Shown piece after piece: positions 29,356 through 37,712 of a DNA stretch of 64,000 nt. This DNA comes from Planococcus shixiaomingii (lineage in GTDB: Bacteria > Bacillota > Bacilli > Bacillales_A > Planococcaceae), in the NCBI RefSeq assembly GCF_030413615.1, contig NZ_CP129236.1, positions 3,580,001 to 3,644,000 on the forward strand, read 5' to 3'. Each line of letters begins with the position of its first letter. Positions within the stretch are counted from its first letter, which is position 1. A program made the position numbers and the translations under genes. Under the pieces are notes generated by a model. It made no database searches, was not told where the DNA came from, and saw only the letters and a program-made list of their open reading frames with translations.

Positions 29356-31596
29356 CTATTGAGCCGAAACGGCCTTGATTTCCAGTTGGTCAGTCAGCAG
29401 GAACTCTTGCCCAGCCGCCTTTACGCACAGTTCAGGGCCCGAATGCTTAACGACCCGAATATTCTCATGCGTCAACCGGATTTCCAAACGCCGCCCCCGG
29501 TGCATGAGCGGAAATACCAGCTCTGTCCATGCTTCCGGCAATTTCGGATCAAGCTTCAATGCATCCTCTTCAAAAGACACATTGGCAAACCCGAAGACGG
29601 TTGTCAGCCATAAAGCACCAAGCGCCGCACTGTGTAGGCCTTCATCCGACGAACTGGGATTCGTCCCCAGATCGATCAGGCACGCCTCTTGGAAGAAGCG
29701 GTACGCCATTTCGGGCTTGTTGCACCGTGCCGCCACAATGGCGTGAATGGCTTTGCTCAGCGAAGAGTCGTGAATCGTATGGGCTTCGTAGTATTCAAGG
29801 TTGCGGATGGCCGTCTCCGGTGAAACCAGATTTGGAAACAGGTAAAGCAGCATAACGACATCCGCCTGCTTCAAAATTTGCATGCCGTTCACTTCCTGGC
29901 GGGAATAATCCAACAGGATCCCTTGGCTTCCCTGCTTCTTTTTGTATTTTTCCAGATCGATTTGCGGCAGCCCCAAAAACGTGTCGTCCTGCGGAATCAG
30001 CCCTTCTTTATTTGCTTCCGGCAAATAAAGCCGGCTGAGGAAATCCTCCGCGCGCCGCTTGAAGCCTTCGTCTTCCTGTCCAAACCTTGCCATAAATGTG
30101 AGCGCCTGCTTGACATTAAAGTGGGCCATATAGTTTGTGAAAGCATTGTTGTCGACATGCTCCGTATACTCGTCCGGCCCGATGACGTCCTTCAGCGACA
30201 GCCGTCCGCCCTCTTCAGTGGTGCGGCTGATCCAGAAAAGAGCGGTTTCCTTCAGCAGGGCTACGCCTTCTTTCGCCATGAACGCTTCATCTTGTGTATG
30301 TTCGTAGTACTGCACGGTCGCATAAGCGATATCCGCGACGATGTGGTGTTCGGCAATGGGCGATGCCACCTTTTGCCGTGTTCCCGCGCGGATATTGATG
30401 GCGGCGAATTCCGGCGTTTCCTCGTGACCCGAGAGCGCGCTTTCCCACGGAAACAACGCTCCCTCATAGCCGTTCCGGGCCGCCTTGTCTTTTGCTTGTT
30501 CGAGTTTCAAGTAGCGGTAGCGCAGCAATTTCCTGGCCGTCTCCGGTTCAGTAAACAAGTGGAATGGCAAGATGAAGATTTCGGAATCCCAGAACACGTG
30601 CCCTTTGTAGCCTTCTCCTGTCAGCCCTTTCGCCCCGATGCTGAAACGCTCATCGTGGGCAGGCGTCATGATTTCCAGATGATAAAGCGCAAAGTCCAGA
30701 GCGAACTGGTCGAACGGCTTGGCGGAAGAAATCGTTATTTGTTTTTGCTGCCAAAACGCCTGCCACTTGCCCATAGAAGCCGCAAGCAGCGCCTTGTAGC
30801 CGAGGGCAGCCGCTTGTCCGGCCTTTTGGACACTGGCTTCTTCCGGCCCCATTCCCTTTAAATCACGGTCAAGCGACGTGTAAAGAACAGTAATTTTTTC
30901 AAATTCATACGGTTTTCCGCTGTCGATCAGTGTTTTCACCGTCTGCAGCAGCTGCCGGTTCTTTGCGCCGAAACTCCGTTCGGCCTCCTGACTGCCTTCA
31001 GCGATGGCCGCAATCGCCACCTTGTGTCCCGACTCGGTCGTTTCATAGACTCCCAGCATCAACCGGTCATCCAAGACGCGCACGGTCTCTTCCGTCAAAT
31101 GCTGCTTGCCGAAATTGGTCTGCTGGGCATCGATGCCGGTGGCCACTTCCACTTCCGCCGTCTTATCGAGGCTTGTGATGGTCACTTTCGCTGCAATGAC
31201 GTGCAGATCTGATTTCGATGCGAAACGCTGAAACAACAGATGGAACCTGGCGCCTTCCCTGTTTTTCCACAAGATTTCCCTGCGCAGTTCCCCGGTCGAC
31301 AAATCCAGCTGGCGATTGTAATGAAGGATTTCCCCGTCCAGCAGGGAAAAGACGGTTCCGTCGATTTTGATGCGCATGCCTGCAACATCCGGCAGGTTGA
31401 CCAAATCGGAAGATTCCTCTGCTCCGGCCTTGTTATAGATGCCGGCGATATAAATGCCCCGCGTCTGCTCGGTGTACGCTTCCTCATGCGCCGCGCGCAT
31501 GCCCAGGTAGCCGTTTCCTTGTGCCATCAAGCTGCCGTACTTCTTCATGTACTGCAGATTGAACGCTTTTTCAGTCAATGTTCTTTTTCTGATCAT
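29356..31596 (-). CDS. GH65 disaccharide phosphorylase (YcjT/kojibiose phosphorylase type)
   Basis: A 746-residue inverting phosphorylase. N-terminal beta-sandwich (about 1-250), linker helices, (alpha/alpha)6 barrel and C-terminal beta domain are in the usual order. The general acid is Glu near residue 475 in DVIGPDEYTEHVDNNAFTNY; HVFWDSEIFILP and the phosphate-binding SSSDEGLHSAALG block are present. Products would be beta-glucose 1-phosphate plus an acceptor. By synteny it matches E. coli YcjT (kojibiose phosphorylase); related halophile enzymes use glucosylglycerol, so the substrate is open. The start overlaps the Gfo/Idh stop (ATGA). No beta-phosphoglucomutase gene is in the cluster. Confidence 0.9.
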   Translation of the reverse strand: MIRKRTLTEKAFNLQYMKKYGSLMAQGNGYLGMRAAHEEAYTEQTRGIYIAGIYNKAGAEESSDLVNLPDVAGMRIKIDGTVFSLLDGEILHYNRQLDLSTGELRREILWKNREGARFHLLFQRFASKSDLHVIAAKVTITSLDKTAEVEVATGIDAQQTNFGKQHLTEETVRVLDDRLMLGVYETTESGHKVAIAAIAEGSQEAERSFGAKNRQLLQTVKTLIDSGKPYEFEKITVLYTSLDRDLKGMGPEEASVQKAGQAAALGYKALLAASMGKWQAFWQQKQITISSAKPFDQFALDFALYHLEIMTPAHDERFSIGAKGLTGEGYKGHVFWDSEIFILPFHLFTEPETARKLLRYRYLKLEQAKDKAARNGYEGALFPWESALSGHEETPEFAAINIRAGTRQKVASPIAEHHIVADIAYATVQYYEHTQDEAFMAKEGVALLKETALFWISRTTEEGGRLSLKDVIGPDEYTEHVDNNAFTNYMAHFNVKQALTFMARFGQEDEGFKRRAEDFLSRLYLPEANKEGLIPQDDTFLGLPQIDLEKYKKKQGSQGILLDYSRQEVNGMQILKQADVVMLLYLFPNLVSPETAIRNLEYYEAHTIHDSSLSKAIHAIVAARCNKPEMAYRFFQEACLIDLGTNPSSSDEGLHSAALGALWLTTVFGFANVSFEEDALKLDPKLPEAWTELVFPLMHRGRRLEIRLTHENIRVVKHSGPELCVKAAGQEFLLTDQLEIKAVSAQ

Positions 31597-32630
31597 AGCG
31601 ATACGCTCTCACCCTTTTCAGCTGATTCGTATAACGCCTCGACGATTCGCTGGATGACATAGCCTTGCTCGCCGTCCGCAATCATGGCTTCTTTGCCAAG
31701 ACAGTTGTTGACAAACGCAGCCATGCTTTTGAGCTGGCAGTTCTGATCGGCTTTAGTTTTTTGATAAAGGGTGACCAGCTCCCCGCCTTCATCCGTGTAG
31801 ATGTGCGCAGGGAATAACGTAGCTCCCGCCTGGTCTCCCATAAATTCGGCATTCATGATGGAGTCTTCCTTTATATTCAGCGCAAACGAAGTTTCGATTT
31901 GAAGCAAGTGCCCTCCTTCAAGTTCGATAAAACCGAAAAGTGAATCTTCCACTTCGTATTTCTCCGGATCCCATTCACCGAATGAGCCGCTGGATTTTTT
32001 CGTGCCGATTTTCTGGAACTGCTTGGCCGTCACTTTTTTGACTGCCGGGAAGCCCAGCACATACATGGCGGCATCAAGCATATGGACACCAATGTCGATC
32101 AGCGGCCCGCCGCCCTGCAGCTCTTTGTTGGTGAAATAGCCCCAGCCCGGGATGCCGCTGCGCCGCAGTGCCTGGACTTTCGTGACGTAGATGTCGCCAA
32201 GCATTCCGGATGCTGCTTTTTCCCGGATAATTTTTACGTCCTCTGCAAAGCGGTTGTGGAAGTTATAAGCGAGCACTTTGTTGTATTTTTTAGCGGCCTG
32301 ATGCATGTCCCATGCTTCAGCAGAGGAGATGGCCGGAGGTTTTTCGCATAAGACGTGGCAGCCATTTTCCAGCGCTTTAATGACGGACGCGTAGTGGAAG
32401 CTGTTCGGCGTGCAGACGCTGACAATGTCCGGCTTTTCCGCCGCGTACATCTTATCCGCGTCGGTATAAAACCGGGGAATGGCATGTTTTTCCGCAAAGG
32501 CTTGCGCCCGTGCCGCGTTCCTTCCCACAATCGCCACGACTTCGAACTCTTTTGCGGTTTGGTAATACGGAACATGAACCGTTTCCGCAATATTGCCTCC
32601 GCCAATGATGACTACCTTTTTCTTCTCCAC
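31593..32630 (-). CDS. Gfo/Idh/MocA sugar dehydrogenase (YcjS-like)
   Basis: A 345-residue NAD(P)-dependent dehydrogenase. The Rossmann motif VVIIGGGNIAETVHVPYY is near the start, the signature CEKPPA (about 94-99) supplies the conserved Lys, and the GPLIDIGVHMLDAAMYV helix (about 175-189) bears the catalytic His. Its E. coli counterpart YcjS interconverts D-glucosides and 3-keto-glucosides. The GTG start has AAAGGAG upstream. Coupled to the GH65 gene by a 4-nt overlap. With the next two genes it forms the QRS module for changing sugar configuration. Confidence 0.88.
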   Translation of the reverse strand: MEKKKVVIIGGGNIAETVHVPYYQTAKEFEVVAIVGRNAARAQAFAEKHAIPRFYTDADKMYAAEKPDIVSVCTPNSFHYASVIKALENGCHVLCEKPPAISSAEAWDMHQAAKKYNKVLAYNFHNRFAEDVKIIREKAASGMLGDIYVTKVQALRRSGIPGWGYFTNKELQGGGPLIDIGVHMLDAAMYVLGFPAVKKVTAKQFQKIGTKKSSGSFGEWDPEKYEVEDSLFGFIELEGGHLLQIETSFALNIKEDSIMNAEFMGDQAGATLFPAHIYTDEGGELVTLYQKTKADQNCQLKSMAAFVNNCLGKEAMIADGEQGYVIQRIVEALYESAEKGESVSL

Positions 32631-32648
32631 CCGGCATTCTCCTTTACT

Positions 32649-33443
32649 TTACGCCAATGCTTTTTTCAAATAGTCGGCCGAATCGCGGTACTGCTGTTCC
32701 GGATTGTCGCCTCTGACACGGCATTCCAGCGTCAAATACCCTGCGTAGCCATCTTTTTTCAAGCCGTCGAACAGGCGCTTGAAGTCAAGCGACCCGCTGC
32801 CCGGCTGAAACCGGTGGTTATCCGCCAAGTGGATATGGCCAATGACGTCCCGGTTGGTGTGCAGCGTTTCCGCCAAATTGTCTTCCTCAATATTCATATG
32901 GTAAAAGTCCGCGATGACCTGGACTCTCTCGAATCCATTGTCCTCGATATAACGCCTTGCATCCGCCACGGTATTGATCATGTGATCTTCATAGCGGTTC
33001 AACGGCTCCAAGTAAATGATGGTGTCTGTTTCTTTCGCCGCTTGCTCCAGAAAGATGAGCGATTTTGTGACGGCTTCCCGATCCTCTTCCTGGCTTCTCG
33101 GAGATTCCATCGGCGGCAGGCGATACGAGAATTGTCCCCATGCGGCGGGTACGACAATGCCTTTTCCGCCCACTTGCTGCAGAGCTTCCAAAATTTCTTT
33201 AATTTCCCGAAGCCCGTTCAGCCGTTTTTCTTCACTGAAATCGCCGATCCAGCCGTCATAGCCTCCGCAAGCCGCACTTACAGGAAGGCCTGTTTCCTCG
33301 ATGGCTTTCTTCACTTCTTTGAGATTATCAACCAGCAGCTTGCCGTCGATTTCAAATCCGTCAAAGCCTATCTCTTTGATAAAGCGAAATTTTTCTCCGA
33401 TTGCATCCGGAAAAAAAGTTTGATTTTGTGTTCCAAGTTTCAT
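32649..33443 (-). CDS. Sugar phosphate isomerase/epimerase, TIM barrel (YcjR-like)
   Basis: A 264-residue xylose-isomerase-like barrel with a metal centre. Ligands are likely Glu in IIYLEPLNRYEDH, Asp in VIADFYHMN, His in HIHLADNHR and Glu in YLTLECRV. In E. coli YcjR epimerises C4 of 3-keto-gulosides to 3-keto-glucosides; synteny with the flanking Q- and S-type dehydrogenases supports the same role. SD ATAGGAGG. Separated from the Gfo/Idh gene by 18 bp. Family members vary widely in substrate, so the exact sugar is inferred. Confidence 0.87.
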   Translation of the reverse strand: MKLGTQNQTFFPDAIGEKFRFIKEIGFDGFEIDGKLLVDNLKEVKKAIEETGLPVSAACGGYDGWIGDFSEEKRLNGLREIKEILEALQQVGGKGIVVPAAWGQFSYRLPPMESPRSQEEDREAVTKSLIFLEQAAKETDTIIYLEPLNRYEDHMINTVADARRYIEDNGFERVQVIADFYHMNIEEDNLAETLHTNRDVIGHIHLADNHRFQPGSGSLDFKRLFDGLKKDGYAGYLTLECRVRGDNPEQQYRDSADYLKKALA

Positions 33444-33475
33444 CCATAATCCTCCTATCGCATTTTGTTCCCTCG

Positions 33476-34567
33476 TTATGCTTCCGGTACCAGTTTCGGA
33501 TGATGGACAGAACCTTTTTCCAAGGCCACGCCCATCTTGATGCTCAGTTCCGGATTTTGGTCGACGTATTTGACGTATGCGTCCGCACTTTCCTGGAACG
33601 GGACGATAGGGTCGATGATGTCTTCACAATTGATATAGCCGTTCATCAACAAATCCCAGCATGTGTCTTCAATGCGCTTGCGGTTCCATCTCGGGTAATC
33701 CGGATTCGGTTCGCTCGCCGCACGTGAAAAGACGATTTTGGCGTTGTTGAAATGCGCCTCGCGCCCGAAGTTCAACCCTTCAGGGAACGATTTTCCAAAA
33801 GCGACATAGGAAATGGTGCCGCCGTAAGCAATGCCTTTGAGCGCTCCTTGAAGCGCCGCCGCGTTGCCGCTCGTTTCGATGATCGAGTCGGCCCCTATTT
33901 TTTTGGTCAATTTTTTGATTTCAAATCCGACATCCACTGCCAGCGGATCCAGTGCGAAGTCCGCTCCGTTGCGAAGCGCCACTTTGCGGCGGTGCGCAAT
34001 CGGATCAACGGCAATGACGATGCTGGCACCCGCTTTTTTCGCCAATTGAACGGCAATCTGCCCGATAGCGCCAAGCCCGACGATGACCGAATAATCACCG
34101 GCGCGCACGTTGGCGTCCCGCACGCCGCTCAAGGCGAATTGGGCCGGGTCGTAGCAAACCGCGTTCTGCCATTTTGCGCCTTCCGGCATTTTGCGCAGAC
34201 GGTGGTTGTCTACGCCATCGACGATGACGGTTTCCATGACAGGTCCGTATGTGCAGACCGAATCACCGATTTCATAGTCCACCACTTCATCGCCCACTTC
34301 AATGATTTTCCCGACAATCATGTTGCCGAGCGGCATTTCGCCGAAGACAAGGCCTTTCGCGCCTTCTTCCCTCGGCATGAACATGCGCCATTCCTCCGAG
34401 AACTCTTCTTCGATGAATGGCGTCTGCCCTCTAAAATCCGCCACTTCCGTTCCGTGTTTCGGGGAAGCCGCGTTCACCGCGATTTTCACTTCCCACGGCT
34501 GGATCGTGCGGTCTTCGTATTCGATTAATGCGGCAACTCTCGGTTTAACTGCAACTAACTTTTTCAT
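33476..34567 (-). CDS. MDR-family sugar dehydrogenase (YcjQ-like)
   Basis: A 363-residue medium-chain dehydrogenase. The N-terminal catalytic domain has AASPKHGTEVADFRG instead of the standard Cys-x-Gly-Ser-Asp zinc motif, and the structural four-Cys lobe is missing. The cofactor domain begins YSVIVGLGAIGQIAVQLAKK (about residue 160), followed by IAVDPIAHRRKVAL. In E. coli YcjQ oxidises D-gulosides at C3. Order Q-R-S-T here copies that cluster. SD AAAGGAG. Coenzyme preference cannot be fixed, though the Asp after the second strand (VDPIAHRR) favours NAD. Confidence 0.85.
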   Translation of the reverse strand: MKKLVAVKPRVAALIEYEDRTIQPWEVKIAVNAASPKHGTEVADFRGQTPFIEEEFSEEWRMFMPREEGAKGLVFGEMPLGNMIVGKIIEVGDEVVDYEIGDSVCTYGPVMETVIVDGVDNHRLRKMPEGAKWQNAVCYDPAQFALSGVRDANVRAGDYSVIVGLGAIGQIAVQLAKKAGASIVIAVDPIAHRRKVALRNGADFALDPLAVDVGFEIKKLTKKIGADSIIETSGNAAALQGALKGIAYGGTISYVAFGKSFPEGLNFGREAHFNNAKIVFSRAASEPNPDYPRWNRKRIEDTCWDLLMNGYINCEDIIDPIVPFQESADAYVKYVDQNPELSIKMGVALEKGSVHHPKLVPEA

Positions 34568-34592
34568 TGAAAATAAACGCTCCTTTTGTATA

Positions 34593-35453
34593 TTAACCTT
34601 TTACGCCACCCTCGGTCGCTCCGCCTTTGATGAAGCGCTCGGAGATTCCGTACATGATGATTACCGGCAACGCCGTAACAATCGATGCGGCCATCATGCG
34701 GCCCCAGACGTAATCCGGCGTGCTGAACAAGGCGTTCAAGCCGATCGGCAGCGTGAAATTCCCAGAACTAGATAAGAAAACAGATGCAAACAGGAAATCG
34801 TTCCAGGCAATCATGAACGCGTAGACAAACACGGAAATGATCCCTGAAATGGACAACGGCATGATGATGTAGAAAATGATCTGCACCCGGTTCAAGCCAT
34901 CGATCATCGCCGCTTCTTCGATGTCATCCGGGATGGTGTCGAAATAACTTTTCAGCATGAAGATGGCTGCCGGCAGCGTCTGGACGATCAAGGCGATCGT
35001 CAGCGCCGTTTTCGTATTGTACAGGCCAAGGCTTGAAATGATTTTAAACAACGGGACGATCAACAGCAGCCCCGAGAACATATAGACGACGTAAAAACTG
35101 GAATTGATGGTCGTGCGGCCGAAAAACTTCAGCTTCGACATGGCATACGCGCCGAAAATCGAGAAGACGACCGAAATGACCGCCACGATCAACGACACCA
35201 CCATGCTGTTGACGAAATACGTGATGTACGGAAACAGCTCCGGGTTGAAGATGTCCGCATAATGTTCGAGCGTCCAGATTTTTGGAAGCAGCGTCGGCGT
35301 CTGCGCAATGGCTTCCGTCGTACTTTTAACAGATGTCATGAGCATGATGAAAAACGGAAACAGAGAAATGATCATGACGATCGCAAGGCCGATATAAAAG
35401 AAGATCTTTTTGGTCGTTCTGTCTCTCTTGCTGCTAGCCATTGCCATTTGCAT
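34593..35453 (-). CDS. Sugar ABC transporter permease (YcjP/MalG type)
   Basis: A 286-residue permease with six helices. The EAA loop (IEEAAMIDGLNRVQIIFYII) is near residue 185 and the GGATEGGVKG end is typical. The start lies inside the end of the upstream permease gene (20-nt overlap). Three ATG codons lie close together (35453, 35447, 35441) with only a weak SD (GCGGGTGA), so the exact start is uncertain. Works with the next two proteins and an unlinked ATPase. Confidence 0.9.
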   Translation of the reverse strand: MQMAMASSKRDRTTKKIFFYIGLAIVMIISLFPFFIMLMTSVKSTTEAIAQTPTLLPKIWTLEHYADIFNPELFPYITYFVNSMVVSLIVAVISVVFSIFGAYAMSKLKFFGRTTINSSFYVVYMFSGLLLIVPLFKIISSLGLYNTKTALTIALIVQTLPAAIFMLKSYFDTIPDDIEEAAMIDGLNRVQIIFYIIMPLSISGIISVFVYAFMIAWNDFLFASVFLSSSGNFTLPIGLNALFSTPDYVWGRMMAASIVTALPVIIMYGISERFIKGGATEGGVKG

Positions 35454-36315
35454 TCACCCGCTTTCTCGTTAATAGAATCACCGCGAACAAAATGAGGAAC
35501 AGGATAACCGAAATAGAAGCAGCCTTGCCCAGGTCGTTAAAGGCGAATGCTGTCTGGTACAGGTAAATCCCGAGTGTATTTACTTGGTTCGTCAGAAGGA
35601 AAACATCCTCGAACGTGTAGAACTGCCAGATGGCGCGAAGCGTTGCGACGATGATCAAGACAGGCATGATGGCCGGCAAGGTCACGACTTTGAATTTCTG
35701 CCAGGCAGAAGCTCCGTCGATTTCAGCCGCTTCATACAAGGTGTTGTCGATTGTCTGCAAAATCGCCAGGAACGAAATGAACGCATACGGGAAGTAACGC
35801 CATATCGCGAACAGCACGACCAGTACAAAACTGCTCGATGGCCGGTCAAACCAGAGCGGCGCCTGATCGAACAGGCCGAGCACATCCACGGTCAGGTAAT
35901 TGATGACGCCGTAGCTGTTGTTGAACATGTATTTCCAGGCAAAAACTAGCGAGATGGTCGGCGCCACATAAGATGCGATGATGAGTGCGCGCGATAATTT
36001 CCGGAACATGAACGGACGGTTGAAGAAAATCGCGACGGCCAGCCCCACGACCGTACTGCCCACGACCGTCAGGAATGTGTAAAGGAACGTGATGCCGAGG
36101 CTTTTCAGAAACTCGACATCCGTCAGAATATCCGTGTAGTTCTGGAAGCCAATAAATGTAGGGTCCAGATTCGGGTTGATCGATTGCTCAAAAAAGCTGA
36201 TCTGGAAATTCGAAACCATCGGATAGGCGACGAGCAGCAAGACCAGAAAGATGCTCGGAAAGAGCAGGACGGCTGCGAGTTTGTTGTCGTTTCTTTTCTT
36301 GGCTTTTGTTTTCAT
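35434..36315 (-). CDS. Sugar ABC transporter permease (YcjO/MalF type)
   Basis: A 293-residue permease with six helices. The EAA loop (TLYEAAEIDGASAWQKFKVV) is near residue 200, with PLWFDRPSSSFVLVVLFAIW before it. SD AGGGGGAG before ATG. It follows the binding-protein gene after a 92-bp gap that contains two hairpins. The partner permease overlaps its end. Confidence 0.9.
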   Translation of the reverse strand: MKTKAKKRNDNKLAAVLLFPSIFLVLLLVAYPMVSNFQISFFEQSINPNLDPTFIGFQNYTDILTDVEFLKSLGITFLYTFLTVVGSTVVGLAVAIFFNRPFMFRKLSRALIIASYVAPTISLVFAWKYMFNNSYGVINYLTVDVLGLFDQAPLWFDRPSSSFVLVVLFAIWRYFPYAFISFLAILQTIDNTLYEAAEIDGASAWQKFKVVTLPAIMPVLIIVATLRAIWQFYTFEDVFLLTNQVNTLGIYLYQTAFAFNDLGKAASISVILFLILFAVILLTRKRVNANGNG

Positions 36316-36332
36316 GGTCTCCCCCTGATTTT

Positions 36333-36398
36333 TGGTGCCGTTAAGAAACGGGGTACCTTATTGTGAAAGAACAGGGGATTGCCGAATGGCATCCCCTG
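36333..36398 (-). promoter_or_regulatory. Two hairpins between binding-protein and permease genes
   Basis: CAGGGGAT (36372-36379) pairs with ATCCCCTG (36391-36398), extended by TGCC/GGC. A second small stem, CCGTT/AACGG, lies at about 36337-36350. No T-run follows, so they are more likely mRNA stabilisers or partial attenuators that favour the binding protein than full terminators. Confidence 0.6.
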
Positions 36399-36407
36399 GG
36401 TTTGAAC

Positions 36408-37712
36408 TTATTGCAGAACTTTTTGCAGGTTGCTTTCCGCTGTCTTGATCGCGTCGTCTACACTTTGTTCACCGACCGTGACGCCGTTGATCATTTTAGG
36501 GATCTCGCCAGAACTGGAGATGTCACCCATTTTCAGGAAATTCTTGCCGTCAACAAGCCCGAATACCTGGATGTCATCGAAAGAACTCGCAATTTCGGTT
36601 GAAAGTTCACCGAAGGCTTGGACCACTTCGTTGCTCTTGTACGCTTCGCTTTCTGTCACCAAGTCCGATACCGGCTGCGCGCCGCCTGGAGACATCAAGA
36701 CCCAATCCGTCATGTTTTCAGGCTCTGCCATGAATGTCAGGAATTTCTGCGCCGCTTCTTTTTGTGCATCTTCCAACCCTGACGCAACAGTCAGTGCTGA
36801 AGCGCTGCCGAATACCGCTTTTGTTTTGTTTTCCGGAATCGCAAAACCGATTTTCTCGGCATTGCCCTGCTCAAATACACCTGGAAGAATGTAAGTCGAA
36901 TAGATGGCCATCGGAACAGAACCGTTCATGAAGGCATCGTTCACTTCCGTAACGTCATTCGAACCCGGCATTGTATACTGCGACAAATCTTTATAGAACT
37001 GCAGCGCTTCTTTCATTTCCGGTGTGTTGATCGCCAATTCGCCATTGCCATCCAACACGTTGGCGTTGTTGGAAAGGGCAAACTGAGAGAATGCCTGCTC
37101 AGAAAATCCGCCTTCAACTGTCGGCATGGCGATGCCGTATTTCTTGCTGCCGCCGTCTGTGAAGGCTTCAGCCACTTCCATGACCTGGTCCCAAGAGGTC
37201 GGCTCTTCAAATCCTTCAGCTTCAAGCATTTCCTTGTTGTACCAGATGCCTTGAACCCATCCATTGATCGGCATTCCGGTATAGCTCTTGCCGTCTTCCG
37301 TGCCCAATAGCTTCAAAGCGCCTTCATAGAAGTTTTCCGCCCCAACTCCGTCAATGACCGTCTGCACGGCTTCTTTGTCGATGAGCTGATCTTTGTCCAT
37401 GACACGGGCATAGTCCTGGCCGACTTCAAGCACTTCCGGCAATTCGCCGGCGCTCGCTAACGTCACGATTTTCGTGTTGTACGCATCTTCTTCAACCGGT
37501 ACCGGCTCTACTTGGATATCCGGATTTGCCTTTTCGAATTTCTCAATGATGTCATTAATGACCGTTATGCGGTCCTGCTCCACTTGCGAGTGCATGAACT
37601 CGATTGACACCGAGCCGTCCTCATTTGTTCCTTCTTCTCCACCGCCGCTGCACGCTGCAAGACTTGCCGACAACCCCATAATTGCGAATAACCCAAACGA
37701 CTTTTTGATCAT
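36408..37712 (-). CDS. Sugar ABC transporter solute-binding lipoprotein (YcjN-like)
   Basis: A 434-residue family-1 binding protein. Lipobox LAAC (Cys21), then GGGEEGTNEDGS as linker. Mature blocks include VSIEFMHSQVEQDRI, LPEVLEVGQDYARVMDK, SYTGMPINGWVQGIWYNKEM and PTSWDQVMEVAEAF. Its ATG overlaps the stop of the GH13_18 gene (ATGA), with GAGGAGG inside that gene as SD, so enzyme and binding protein are translationally coupled. Ligand inferred to be glucosylglycerate or a related glucoside. Confidence 0.92.
   Translation of the reverse strand: MIKKSFGLFAIMGLSASLAACSGGGEEGTNEDGSVSIEFMHSQVEQDRITVINDIIEKFEKANPDIQVEPVPVEEDAYNTKIVTLASAGELPEVLEVGQDYARVMDKDQLIDKEAVQTVIDGVGAENFYEGALKLLGTEDGKSYTGMPINGWVQGIWYNKEMLEAEGFEEPTSWDQVMEVAEAFTDGGSKKYGIAMPTVEGGFSEQAFSQFALSNNANVLDGNGELAINTPEMKEALQFYKDLSQYTMPGSNDVTEVNDAFMNGSVPMAIYSTYILPGVFEQGNAEKIGFAIPENKTKAVFGSASALTVASGLEDAQKEAAQKFLTFMAEPENMTDWVLMSPGGAQPVSDLVTESEAYKSNEVVQAFGELSTEIASSFDDIQVFGLVDGKNFLKMGDISSSGEIPKMINGVTVGEQSVDDAIKTAESNLQKVLQ

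Noticed and set aside
29878..33449. Long open frames opposite the GH65, Gfo/Idh and epimerase genes (up to 364 codons)
   Set aside because: They are antisense to genes with clear catalytic motifs, lack SD sites and encode no recognisable domain; GC-rich codons make such shadows common.
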